From NCBI GenBank assembly GCA_030656145.1, contig JAUSOF010000002.1:1-64000 (forward strand): a DNA stretch of 64,000 nucleotides. Direction: 5' to 3'. Source of the DNA: Pseudomonas sp. GTDB taxonomy: Bacteria > Pseudomonadota > Gammaproteobacteria > Pseudomonadales > Pseudomonadaceae. Numbering within the stretch: position 1 is the first letter of the stretch; every line of letters starts with the position of its first letter. Under the pieces are notes generated by a model, which worked only from the letters and a program-made list of their open reading frames with translations, did not search any database and had not been told where the DNA came from. This document shows, in pieces, positions 17,340 through 25,344 of this stretch. Made by a program: the position numbers and the translations under genes.

Positions 17340-18098
17340 ATGGCTTTAGCTAAACGCATTATCCCCTGCCTCGACGTCGACAACGGCCGTGTGGTCAAGG
17401 GCGTGCAGTTCGAGAACATCCGCGATGCCGGCGACCCGGTGGAGATCGCCCGCCGTTACGATGAGCAGGGCGCCGACGAGATTACCTTTCTCGATATCAC
17501 CGCCAGCGTCGATGGCCGCGACACCACCTTGCACACCGTTGAACGCATGGCCAGCCAGGTGTTTATCCCGCTCACCGTGGGCGGTGGCGTGCGCACCGTG
17601 CAGGACATTCGCAACCTGCTGAACGCTGGCGCGGACAAGGTCTCGATCAATACCGCGGCGGTCTTTACCCCGGAGTTCGTGGGTGAGGCGGCTGCGCGTT
17701 TCGGCTCGCAGTGCATCGTGGTCGCCATCGACGCCAAACAAGTTGCGCCGGGGCGCTGGGAAATCTTCACCCACGGCGGGCGCAAGCCGACTGGCCTGGA
17801 TGCGGTGCTCTGGGCGAAGAAGATGGAAGACCTCGGCGCTGGCGAAATTCTCCTGACCAGCATGGATCAGGACGGCGTGAAGCGCGGCTATGACCTGGGC
17901 GTGACCCGTGCCATCAGCGAGCTGGTCGGTATTCCGGTGATCGCCTCCGGTGGCGTCGGCAACCTGGAACACCTGGCCGCCGGCATTCTCGAAGGCAAGG
18001 CCGATGCGGTGCTGGCTGCGAGTATCTTCCACTTCGGCGAATACACCGTCCCCGAAGCCAAGGCTTATCTGGCCAGTCGCGGCATTGTGGTGCGCTGA
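17340..18098 (+). CDS. hisF: Imidazole glycerol phosphate synthase, cyclase subunit HisF
   Basis: A 252-residue TIM barrel that, with HisH, forms imidazole glycerol phosphate and AICAR. The catalytic Asp residues are in [15 protein letters not shown] and [23 protein letters not shown] and ASGGVGN are the phosphate-binding loops. The gene starts 109 bases after hisA, with a repeat element in the gap, and closes the his cluster. Confidence 0.97.
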   Translation: MALAKRIIPCLDVDNGRVVKGVQFENIRDAGDPVEIARRYDEQGADEITFLDITASVDGRDTTLHTVERMASQVFIPLTVGGGVRTVQDIRNLLNAGADKVSINTAAVFTPEFVGEAAARFGSQCIVVAIDAKQVAPGRWEIFTHGGRKPTGLDAVLWAKKMEDLGAGEILLTSMDQDGVKRGYDLGVTRAISELVGIPVIASGGVGNLEHLAAGILEGKADAVLAASIFHFGEYTVPEAKAYLASRGIVVR

Positions 18099-18179
18099 GA
18101 GGCACTGTCGGGCCGGGCTGGGCGCGAGTCGACAGCGCCATCAGCCGCTCTACGTTAATATGTTTGCCGGTTTCCATCG

Positions 18180-18557
18180 ATGTTCAAATGGGTCGGGCCG
18201 ATTGGTCCGGATGACTGGGTGCTGCTGGGGCGAGGCGGCTTCGCCATCAGCCTGACCAGGCTGGAGCAGACCACGTCATACAAGGTCGGCGCCTACAAGG
18301 GCGACGCGATTGCCGAGCATCTACTGGCGAAAGGCGTGGAGCCGATCACGGTGCTGCGCGACCAGCAAAACGCCAGGAAGCTCATGGTCGGGCAGATCGA
18401 TTTGTGGGCCACTGGCGATCCTGCGTTTCGACAGCGCCGAGTTGTATCTGGCATCAACAAGGATGTGCCCGACGAGGTGGTACAGAAGCTGCAGACTGAG
18501 CTGGAGCAGATGCGCAGCGAAGGATTGGTCGATGACATCCTGAGCCGCTATCTGTAG
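18180..18557 (+). pseudogene. Truncated copy of the adjacent periplasmic binding protein
   Basis: The 125-codon frame matches the C-terminal half of the intact gene at 18632-19387 (FKWVGP, KVGAYK, DLWAT, NKDVPDEVVQ, RSEGLVDD) but has no signal peptide, no first lobe and no ribosome binding site. About 17 codons are missing after DLWATGDP. The next segment (18421-18452) encodes the expected LRFDSAELYLA only in another frame, and a one-base loss after it restores the original frame. It is a decayed tandem duplicate. Confidence 0.8.
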
Positions 18558-18631
18558 AACAGTACACAGCAGGTTGGCCACGAGCCGGTCTGCCGCTAGC
18601 CATAATCACAACACACGCGGGCGGAAGACTT

Positions 18632-19387
18632 ATGTTGAAAATGATCAAAAGTAGTTTGCTGTTCGGTCTGCTCTTCAGCGCCTGCGCGGCCCACGCTGAA
18701 TTGCCTTACGGTTACAAGGTGGTGCTGCTGACCGAAAACTTCCCGCCGTTCAACATGTCGGTCGACGACAAGAACTTCGCTCGCGACGACGGCATCGACG
18801 GCATCAGCGCCGAGATCGTCCGTGCGATGTTCAAGCGTGCCAAGATCGACTACAGCCTGAGCCTGCGCTTTCCCTGGGATCGGTTGTACCGCCTGACCCT
18901 GGACAAGCCCAACTACGGACTGTTCTCCACCACCTTTACGCCAGAGCGCCAGCCGTTGTTCAAGTGGGTGGGGCCGCTCGCCAAGACCGGTTGGGTGCTG
19001 CTTGCCGCGCCAGGCAATACCCTCAGCGTGGCGAGCTTGAAAGAAGCCGCGCAATACAAGGTCGGCGCCTATAAGAACGATGCGGTCAGCCAGCATCTGG
19101 AAGGCCAGGGGCTGACGCCGATCAATGCGCTGCGCGACCAGGAAAACGTCAAGAAGCTGATCAGCGGCAAGATCGACCTGTGGGCCACCACTGACCCGGT
19201 TGGCCGCTACCTGGCCAAGCAGGAGGGCGTCAGCGGCCTGACCACCGTGCTGCGCTTCAATGAGGCCGAGCTGTACCTGGCGCTGAACAAGGACACCCCG
19301 GACGAGGTGGTGCAGCGCTTGCAAAAGGCGCTGGACGAACTGCGCAGCGAAGGTTTTGTCGAGGACATGACCAATAGTTATCTGTAA
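18632..19387 (+). CDS. Periplasmic substrate-binding protein (SBP_bac_3 family)
   Basis: A 251-residue protein with a Sec signal peptide (residues 1-23, ending CAAHAE) and a PBP2 fold: VVLLTENFPPFNM at the N-terminus and the hinge region with FSTTFTPERQPLFKWVGP. It belongs to the orphan polar amino-acid type binding proteins common in Pseudomonas; no permease or ATPase is next to it. The ligand is unknown. A degenerate second copy of the C-terminal half lies directly upstream. Confidence 0.8.
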   Translation: MLKMIKSSLLFGLLFSACAAHAELPYGYKVVLLTENFPPFNMSVDDKNFARDDGIDGISAEIVRAMFKRAKIDYSLSLRFPWDRLYRLTLDKPNYGLFSTTFTPERQPLFKWVGPLAKTGWVLLAAPGNTLSVASLKEAAQYKVGAYKNDAVSQHLEGQGLTPINALRDQENVKKLISGKIDLWATTDPVGRYLAKQEGVSGLTTVLRFNEAELYLALNKDTPDEVVQRLQKALDELRSEGFVEDMTNSYL

Positions 19388-19448
19388 CGCAGGTATGCCC
19401 CGCCCGGCCCATCAGGCCGGTACTCGGTGCCATGGCCGTTATTGCTTA

Positions 19449-19485
19449 TGGGTTACGCCGCGCTTGCCGAGCGTCGCGTAACCCA
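19449..19485. repeat. Short palindrome TGGGTTACGC / GCGTAACCCA
   Basis: A perfect 10-base inverted repeat with a 17-base centre, sharing the GGGTTACGCCGCGC core with the repeats at 17237 and 58800. It lies between the binding protein and the first DUF4124 gene. Confidence 0.55.
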
Positions 19486-19627
19486 GGCAACCGCTCGCCG
19501 TTGTATGGGTACTGCGCGCGTCGCCTCCAGCTTTTGCCGTGCGCCAGTCATGATCGCTGCATCAGCATCCTTGCCAGCGCGGCGCGCCAGTGTAAGTCTT
19601 GGCAGCACACACATCGGGAGATTGGCC

Positions 19628-20182
19628 ATGCGCCGGATACTCACCTGCCTGCTACTGCTACTGGCATTGCCGGCCAGTGCGCAAATCTACAAATACACTG
19701 ACGCCAGCGGCAATACCGTATTCACCAACCAACCTCCGCAAGGCGTGGATACGCAGCCCGTTGAGCTGCCGCCAACCAACACCGTGGAGATGCAAACCCC
19801 TGGTGTATCTGCAACGCCCGAGCGCAGCGAAGCCCCTGCACAAGCGCCTTATCGGCTTCTGCGGTTAACCGACCTGCCCAGCGCTGAAGCGCTGCGCGCG
19901 AACAACGGCACCTTCAGCGTTGGGGTTGAGTTGGAGCCACGCCTGGCTTCCGGTCACCGCTTGCGCCTGCTGCTCGATGGCCAGCCTTACGGCCAGCCGA
20001 GTACCGTGCTGAGCCTGCAGGTGATCAATGTCGATCGCGGCGAACATAGTCTGGCGGTCGAAGTGTTGAGTGGCGACGTATCGATCCAGCAGAGTGCTGC
20101 AGTGCAGTTTACGGTGCAGCGGGTCAATACCAGTAGCCCGGCGCTGCGCCAACCGCCCCCCAAACCCAAGCCGGCGCCCTGA
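19628..20182 (+). CDS. DUF4124 domain protein, exported
   Basis: A 184-residue protein using the ATG at 19628, with GGGAG upstream. The signal peptide (residues 1-19) ends in PASAQ and is followed at once by the DUF4124 core IYKYTDASGNTVFTNQP, found in many exported gammaproteobacterial proteins of unknown role. The C-terminal half has beta-rich sequence with LRLLLDGQPYG and a Pro-rich tail. It forms a two-gene unit with a paralogue starting 3 bases after its stop; both lie just upstream of ntrBC. Confidence 0.8.
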   Translation: MRRILTCLLLLLALPASAQIYKYTDASGNTVFTNQPPQGVDTQPVELPPTNTVEMQTPGVSATPERSEAPAQAPYRLLRLTDLPSAEALRANNGTFSVGVELEPRLASGHRLRLLLDGQPYGQPSTVLSLQVINVDRGEHSLAVEVLSGDVSIQQSAAVQFTVQRVNTSSPALRQPPPKPKPAP

Positions 20183-20185
20183 ACC

Positions 20186-20800
20186 ATGCGCAACCTATTG
20201 CTTTGCCTGCTGCTGATCAGCGTGCCGGCTGCTGCCCAGGTCTATACCTACATAGATGCTGAGGGTAATCGGGTCTTTACCGACAAGCCCCGGCAGGCTA
20301 ATGCTGAGCGTATTCAATTGGCGCCTACCAATGAAATACGCAACGAACCCCGCGTGCAGGCTCCAGCGGTGGTGCCGCCGATGGCCCCGGCACTGGGCTA
20401 CCAGATGCTGCGCATTCTGGTGCCACACCCCGACGCGACCATTCGCGATAACGCCGGCAACCTGATCGTTACCGCTACCAGCGAGCCGGCGCTGCACAGC
20501 GGGCACAGCTTTCGCCTGCTGCTGGACGGCCAGGTGGTAGGTGCAACGGGGCGCAGCCCGGTTTTCCCGCTGGAAAATATCGACCGTGGCACCCACCAAC
20601 TGGCGGTTGAAATTGTCGATAGCCAGGGCCGCACCGTAGAGCGGACCCCGAGTCAGCCGCTGCATATGCAGCGTATTTCCCTGGCGCAGAAACGCATGGT
20701 CAGGCCCTGCAAAAGAGCCGATTACGGTGTGCGTCCGGAATGCCCGCTCAAGGACAAGCCGGTAGAAAAGAAAGACATCCCCTTCGTCCCCTTTATCTGA
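20186..20800 (+). CDS. DUF4124 domain protein, exported (paralogue)
   Basis: A 204-residue protein with a signal peptide (MRNLLLCLLLISVPAAAQ) followed by the DUF4124 core VYTYIDAEGNRVFTDKP. It is a paralogue of the gene 3 bases upstream: both share the LLLDGQ and DRG-H-LAVE blocks. The C-terminal tail has two Cys (PCKRADYGVRPECPLKD) that could form a disulfide. Function is unknown. It precedes ntrB, but ntrB has its own promoter between them. Confidence 0.78.
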   Translation: MRNLLLCLLLISVPAAAQVYTYIDAEGNRVFTDKPRQANAERIQLAPTNEIRNEPRVQAPAVVPPMAPALGYQMLRILVPHPDATIRDNAGNLIVTATSEPALHSGHSFRLLLDGQVVGATGRSPVFPLENIDRGTHQLAVEIVDSQGRTVERTPSQPLHMQRISLAQKRMVRPCKRADYGVRPECPLKDKPVEKKDIPFVPFI

Positions 20801-20813
20801 TGCGCTGAGCAAC

Positions 20814-20828
20814 GCACTAGATTGGTGC
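20814..20828 (+). promoter_or_regulatory. NtrC binding site upstream of ntrBC
   Basis: GCACTAGATTGGTGC fits the NtrC enhancer pattern GCAC-N7-GTGC, with the preferred inner C/T and G. It lies about 120-130 bases upstream of the sigma-54 element, an enhancer distance, and implies positive autoregulation of ntrBC. A further GCACC half-site follows at about 20837. Confidence 0.6.
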
Positions 20829-20946
20829 GCAATGTTGCACCATAAGCTACGCTGTGCCTGTTTTAGGGCGCCCACACCGCCTACCGCTTTGCCCAAAGCA
20901 CCGCCGAACGCCACCATTGCTGATTGCGCGCGTCTTTTCGGGGCTT

Positions 20947-20962
20947 TGGTTTGCTTCTTGCA
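20947..20962 (+). promoter_or_regulatory. Sigma-54 promoter of ntrBC
   Basis: TGGTTTGCTTCTTGCA has GG and GC 10 bases apart and a perfect TTGCA at -12; the -24 half is TGG only. The start codon of ntrB is 33 bases downstream. Confidence 0.6.
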
Positions 20963-20994
20963 TTTTCCTGCCTCATTGCCGGAAGCCTTTGCCT

Positions 20995-22080
20995 ATGACT
21001 ATCAATGACGCACTACACCGCCTGTTGCTCGATAACCTGACCACCGCCACGCTACTGCTCAACGCCGACCTGCGCCTTGAGTACATGAACCCTGCGGCAG
21101 AAATGCTTCTGGCCGTCAGCGGCCAGCGCAGTCACGGACAATTTATCAGCGAGCTGTTCACAGAGTCGGCCGATGCCCTGAGCGCATTGCGCCAGGCGGT
21201 CGAACAAGCGCATCCGTTCAATAAGCGCGAGGCGGTACTGACGGCCGTCACCGGCCAGACGCTTACCGTCGATTACGCGGTCACGCCGATCCTCAGTCGC
21301 GGCGAGACCTTGCTGCTGCTGGAGGTGCACCCGCGCGACCGGCTGTTGCGCATCACCAAGGAAGAAGCGCAGCTGTCCAAGCAGGAAACCACCAAGATGC
21401 TGGTGCGCGGCCTGGCCCACGAGATCAAGAATCCGCTTGGCGGGATTCGTGGCGCCGCCCAGCTGCTGGCGCGTGAGCTGCCCAACGAAGAGCTCAAGGA
21501 CTACACCAACGTCATCATCGAGGAAGCCGATCGCTTGCGAAACCTGGTTGATCGCATGCTCGGCTCGAACAAGTTGCCATCGCTGGCAATGACCAACGTG
21601 CACGAGGTGCTGGAGCGGGTAGGCAGTCTGGTCGAGGCGGAAAGCCAGGGTGGCATCATTTTGGTGCGTGATTACGACCCAAGCATTCCCGATGTCCTGA
21701 TCGACCGCGAGCAGATGATCCAGGCTGTACTCAATATCGTGCGCAACGCTATGCAGGCCGTCGGTTCGCAGAACGAAATGCGCCTGGGCCGCATCACCTT
21801 GCGCACGCGCACCCTGCGCCAGTTCACCATCGGCCACATCCGCCATCGCCTGGTGGCGCGCCTGCAAATTATCGACAACGGCCCCGGCATACCTGCCGAG
21901 CTGCAGGAAACCATCTTCTATCCCATGGTCAGCGGGCGTGCCGACGGCACCGGGCTGGGCCTGGCGATAACCCAGAACATCATTAGTCAGCATCAGGGTC
22001 TGATCGAGTGCGAAAGCCATCCGGGTCACACCGTGTTCTCGATCTTCCTGCCGCTTGAACAAGGAGTAACGCCGTCATGA
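20995..22080 (+). CDS. ntrB: Nitrogen regulation sensor kinase NtrB (GlnL)
   Basis: A 361-residue cytoplasmic kinase/phosphatase controlled by PII protein. The start at 20995 gives the family length; the longer open frame reads into the promoter. Residues about 10-120 form a PAS domain. The phospho-acceptor His is in RGLAHEIKNPLGGI, and the HATPase boxes are visible as QAVLNIVRNAMQA (N box), DNGPGIP (G1) and GTGLGLAI (G2). It transfers phosphate to NtrC, whose gene overlaps by 4 bases. Confidence 0.96.
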   Translation: MTINDALHRLLLDNLTTATLLLNADLRLEYMNPAAEMLLAVSGQRSHGQFISELFTESADALSALRQAVEQAHPFNKREAVLTAVTGQTLTVDYAVTPILSRGETLLLLEVHPRDRLLRITKEEAQLSKQETTKMLVRGLAHEIKNPLGGIRGAAQLLARELPNEELKDYTNVIIEEADRLRNLVDRMLGSNKLPSLAMTNVHEVLERVGSLVEAESQGGIILVRDYDPSIPDVLIDREQMIQAVLNIVRNAMQAVGSQNEMRLGRITLRTRTLRQFTIGHIRHRLVARLQIIDNGPGIPAELQETIFYPMVSGRADGTGLGLAITQNIISQHQGLIECESHPGHTVFSIFLPLEQGVTPS

Positions 22081-23513
22081 GTCGCAGTGAAACCGTATGG
22101 ATCGTCGACGACGACCGCTCCATCCGCTGGGTGCTGGAAAAAGCCCTGCAACAGGAAGGCATGACCACCCAAAGCTTCGACAGCGCCGACGGCGTCCTTA
22201 GCCACCTTACCCGGCAGCAACCGGATGTGATCGTCTCGGACATCCGCATGCCCGGCTCCAGCGGCCTGGAACTGCTGGCGCGGATTCGCGAGCTCTACCC
22301 GCGCCTGCCGGTCATTATCATGACCGCTCATTCCGACCTGGACAGCGCAGTGGCGTCCTATCAGGGCGGGGCTTTCGAGTACCTGCCCAAGCCGTTCGAT
22401 GTCGATGAGGCGGTGTCCCTGGTCAAGCGTGCCTACCAGCATGCGCAGGAGCAGCAAGGCCTGCAGGTGCCTGTCGAGCAGCCGCGCACACCGGAAATCA
22501 TCGGTGAAGCACCGGCCATGCAGGAGGTGTTTCGCGCCATCGGCCGGCTTTCTCACTCCAATATCACGGTATTGATCAACGGCGAGTCCGGCACCGGCAA
22601 GGAGCTGGTCGCCCACGCCCTGCACCGGCATAGCCCGCGGGCTGCCTCGCCCTTTATCGCGCTGAACATGGCGGCGATCCCGAAAGACCTGATGGAGTCC
22701 GAGCTGTTCGGCCACGAGAAAGGCGCCTTCACCGGGGCGGCCAATCAGCGTCGCGGACGCTTCGAGCAAGCCGACGGCGGCACCCTGTTCCTCGACGAAA
22801 TCGGCGACATGCCGGCCGATACCCAGACCCGACTGTTGCGCGTGCTGGCCGATGGCGAGTTCTACCGGGTTGGCGGCCACACGCCGGTCAAGGTGGATGT
22901 GCGGATCATCGCCGCCACCCACCAGAACCTGGAAACCCTGGTCCAGGAAGGCAAATTCCGCGAAGACCTGTTTCACCGCCTCAATGTGATTCGCATCCAT
23001 ATTCCGCGCCTGTCCGACCGTCGCGAAGACATCCCGACCCTGGCTCGTCATTTTCTCGCGCGCGCCGCGCTGGAGCTGGCGGTCGAGCCCAAGTTGCTGA
23101 AAAGCGAGACTGAGGACTATCTGCAGCACCTGCCCTGGCCGGGTAACGTGCGTCAGCTGGAAAACACCTGCCGCTGGATCACTGTGATGGCCTCCGGGCG
23201 CGAGGTGCATGTCAGCGACCTGCCCCCGGAACTGCTCAGCCAGCCACAAGACAGCGCGCCGGTGAACAACTGGGAGCAAGCCCTGCGTCAATGGGCGGAC
23301 CAGGCCCTGGCCCGTGGCCAGACTGACCTGCTGGACAGCGCTGTACCGGCCTTCGAGCGGATCATGATCGAAACCGCACTCAAGCACACGGCCGGCCGCC
23401 GCCGTGACGCTGCCTTATTGCTCGGCTGGGGGCGCAACACCCTGACCCGCAAGATCAAGGAACTGGGTATGAAGGTCGACGGCACCGACGACGACGACAG
23501 CGACGACAACTGA
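22077..23513 (+). CDS. ntrC: Nitrogen regulation response regulator NtrC (GlnG)
   Basis: A 478-residue sigma-54 activator. The receiver domain (residues 1-120) has the phospho-acceptor Asp in VIVSDIRMPGSSG. The AAA+ domain (about 140-380) has Walker A GESGTGKE, the sigma-54-contacting loop GAFTGA and Walker B TLFLDEIGD. A Fis-type helix-turn-helix (RRRDAALLLGWGRNTLTRKIKELG) is at the C-terminus. It probably drives its own operon and the nitrate transporter promoter in this window. The tail is Asp-rich. Confidence 0.97.
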   Translation: MSRSETVWIVDDDRSIRWVLEKALQQEGMTTQSFDSADGVLSHLTRQQPDVIVSDIRMPGSSGLELLARIRELYPRLPVIIMTAHSDLDSAVASYQGGAFEYLPKPFDVDEAVSLVKRAYQHAQEQQGLQVPVEQPRTPEIIGEAPAMQEVFRAIGRLSHSNITVLINGESGTGKELVAHALHRHSPRAASPFIALNMAAIPKDLMESELFGHEKGAFTGAANQRRGRFEQADGGTLFLDEIGDMPADTQTRLLRVLADGEFYRVGGHTPVKVDVRIIAATHQNLETLVQEGKFREDLFHRLNVIRIHIPRLSDRREDIPTLARHFLARAALELAVEPKLLKSETEDYLQHLPWPGNVRQLENTCRWITVMASGREVHVSDLPPELLSQPQDSAPVNNWEQALRQWADQALARGQTDLLDSAVPAFERIMIETALKHTAGRRRDAALLLGWGRNTLTRKIKELGMKVDGTDDDDSDDN

Positions 23514-23623
23514 GCACGCAGTGTGCTGCGCGACAGCGCGGCGTCTGGATGACGGGGCGACTTCATCCAGGCCGCACACTCATTGCCAATAAAAAAGCGA
23601 TGTACCCGCCATGTGTTGCCCAT

Positions 23624-23653
23624 GTAGGAGCCAGCTTGCTGGCGATCCGGGCC
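23624..23653 (+). repeat. REP unit, GTAGGAGCCAGCTTGCTGGC family
   Basis: A single 30-base unit with the internal imperfect palindrome CCAGCTTGCTGG. The same unit recurs at 23846 and, inverted, at about 23895 and 34123. Confidence 0.75.
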
Positions 23654-23845
23654 AACAAAAAGCACAAAAGCCTCGTCGGAGCGCCAGGCCGGAGCGAGCG
23701 GGTTCCTGCAAAGAGCTTCGGCTCATCGCCTCACAACACGCAATGGGTACATAGCCAATAAAAAGGCTATGTACCAGTTGCATGTTGCACGACTTGCGCT
23801 GACAGCACCTCAGGAGAGATGACCAGTAAAAAGGCAGACGCGTCT

Positions 23846-23917
23846 GTAGGAGCCAGCTTGCTGGCGATCCGGGCCAGCAAGCCCATGCAACAGCATCGCC
23901 AGCAAGCTGGCTCCTAC
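23846..23917. repeat. Inverted REP pair (BIME-like), GTAGGAGCC family
   Basis: Two copies of the unit face each other: GTAGGAGCCAGCTTGCTGGC at the left end and its reverse complement at the right end (23-base arms, about 26 bases apart). As RNA it would form a long hairpin between the convergent ntrC and ctpA genes. Confidence 0.8.
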
Positions 23918-23959
23918 AGGGCATTGCTGCATGCAACACATAACGGGTACATAGCCAAT

Positions 23960-23990
23960 AAAAAGCCCGGGCATCGCGTCCGGGCTTTTT
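23960..23990 (-). terminator. Bidirectional intrinsic terminator of ctpA
   Basis: A GCCCGG/CCGGGC stem with a 9-base loop, flanked by A5 on one side and T5 on the other, 19 bases past the ctpA stop. The symmetry means it can also stop read-through from ntrC. Confidence 0.8.
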
Positions 23991-24008
23991 CGTGTTTGCG
24001 TCAGCGAC

Positions 24009-25310
24009 TCAATCGCCGCGGGTCACGTTCAGGCCTTTGAGCAGGTTGAGTGCCTGGCTCAGTTGGTAGTCGTCATCCTGTGGTCGTGCCGGCTGGCCGG
24101 GTTTGCTCTTGCTGGGTTTGTCCGCGCCGCCGTTACCGTTACCGAGGTGACCCTGCAGGTCGGCTTCCTTGATGTTGGCGTCATCCTGCTCGCGGGTCAG
24201 CTTGGCGCGCGCCACTTCGATGTCCGGCACTATGCCCTGGGCCTGGATCGAGCGGCCATTGGGGGTGTAGTACAGCGCAGTGGTCAGTTTCAGGGCGCGG
24301 TCGTTGTTCAGCGGCAGCACGGTTTGCACCGAGCCTTTGCCGAAGCTGTCGGTGCCCATCAATACGCCGCGTTTATGATCCTGCAGGGCGCCGGCAACGA
24401 TTTCCGAGGCCGAAGCGCTGCCGCCATTGATCAGCACCACCAGCGGCACGCCTTCGCTGGCATCCGCCGGGTCGGCGGAGAAGCGCAATTCGGAGTTGGC
24501 GATACGCCCTTCGGTGTAGACGATCAGGCCTTTCTTGAGGAAGTGGTCAGAGACCTCGACTGCGGCTTGAAGTACGCCGCCGGGGTTGTTGCGCAGATCG
24601 AGCACCAGGCCACGCAGCTTCTTGCCGTTGTCCTTGCGCAGCTTGTTCAGTGCCTTGCCGACTTCTTCACCGGTGTTGACCTGGAACTGGGTGATGCGCA
24701 GGTAGCCGTAGCCATCGTCGAGCAACTGGCTGCGCACGCTCCTGACTTTGATCACTGCGCGGGTCAACTCCACATCAAAGGGCTTGCCGCCCTCGCGCAC
24801 CAGGGTCAAGAGGATCTTGCTGCCTGCGGCGCCGCGCATCTTGTCCACGGCCTCCAGCATCGACAGGCCTTTGGTTGGTTGACCGTCGATCTTGACGATC
24901 AGGTCGCCCGGCTGGATCCCGGCTTTCGAGGCGGGGGTGTCGTCGATCGGCGAGACCACCTTGACGAAGCCATCCTCCATGCCGACTTCGATGCCCAGGC
25001 CACCGAACTCGCCGCTGGTGCTTTCCTGCAGCTCGCGGAAGGTTTGCGGGTCGAGGTAGGCAGAGTGCGGGTCGAGGTTGCTGAGCATGCCCTTGATCGC
25101 ATTTTCCAGCAGGGTCTTGTCGCTGACGGGTTCGACGTAGGCCGCCTTGATGCGATCCATCACCTCGGCAAAGGTGCGCAGTTCGTCGAGTGGTAACGGG
25201 GCATTCACGGTGGCTGCCGCTGGCGACGGTTCTGCCGCGTGCAGCAGGTGAGGGCTGCCGAGCAGTGCGATAGCCAGGGCCAGAGAGGTGAGGCGAGACA
25301 AATGCGGCAT
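24009..25310 (-). CDS. ctpA: Carboxyl-terminal processing protease CtpA (S41 family)
   Basis: A 433-residue periplasmic serine protease. The signal peptide covers residues 1-25 (ALLGSPHLLHAAEP). A PDZ domain (about 95-175) includes GDLIVKIDGQPTKGLSM. The protease core has the catalytic Ser in INGGSASASEIVAGAL and the Lys in GTDSFGKGSVQT. A Lys/Gly/Asp-rich tail follows. In Pseudomonas, CtpA degrades peptidoglycan cross-link hydrolases with a lipoprotein partner. It lies 34 bases after envC, itself a cell-wall factor, so the pair may be co-expressed. Confidence 0.95.
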   Translation of the reverse strand: MPHLSRLTSLALAIALLGSPHLLHAAEPSPAAATVNAPLPLDELRTFAEVMDRIKAAYVEPVSDKTLLENAIKGMLSNLDPHSAYLDPQTFRELQESTSGEFGGLGIEVGMEDGFVKVVSPIDDTPASKAGIQPGDLIVKIDGQPTKGLSMLEAVDKMRGAAGSKILLTLVREGGKPFDVELTRAVIKVRSVRSQLLDDGYGYLRITQFQVNTGEEVGKALNKLRKDNGKKLRGLVLDLRNNPGGVLQAAVEVSDHFLKKGLIVYTEGRIANSELRFSADPADASEGVPLVVLINGGSASASEIVAGALQDHKRGVLMGTDSFGKGSVQTVLPLNNDRALKLTTALYYTPNGRSIQAQGIVPDIEVARAKLTREQDDANIKEADLQGHLGNGNGGADKPSKSKPGQPARPQDDDYQLSQALNLLKGLNVTRGD

Positions 25311-25344
25311 ATCGAACTAACTCCTAAAGAGGTGAGCGCAGTGC

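Larger units (their letters stand above)
23514..23959. other. Repeat-filled intergenic region between ntrC and ctpA
   Basis: No gene is seen. The region holds three GTAGGAGCC repeat units, two copies of a segment reading GGGTACATAGCCAATAAAAAG (about 23744 and 23945) with a related one at 23587, and a stretch (23663-23690) that also occurs inverted at about 34090-34113. It is a mosaic of repeats ending in the ctpA terminator. Confidence 0.6.

Noticed and set aside
23624..23917. Possible CRISPR-like repeats
   Set aside because: Only a few units in mixed orientation with irregular spacing and no cas genes; they are REP/BIME elements.
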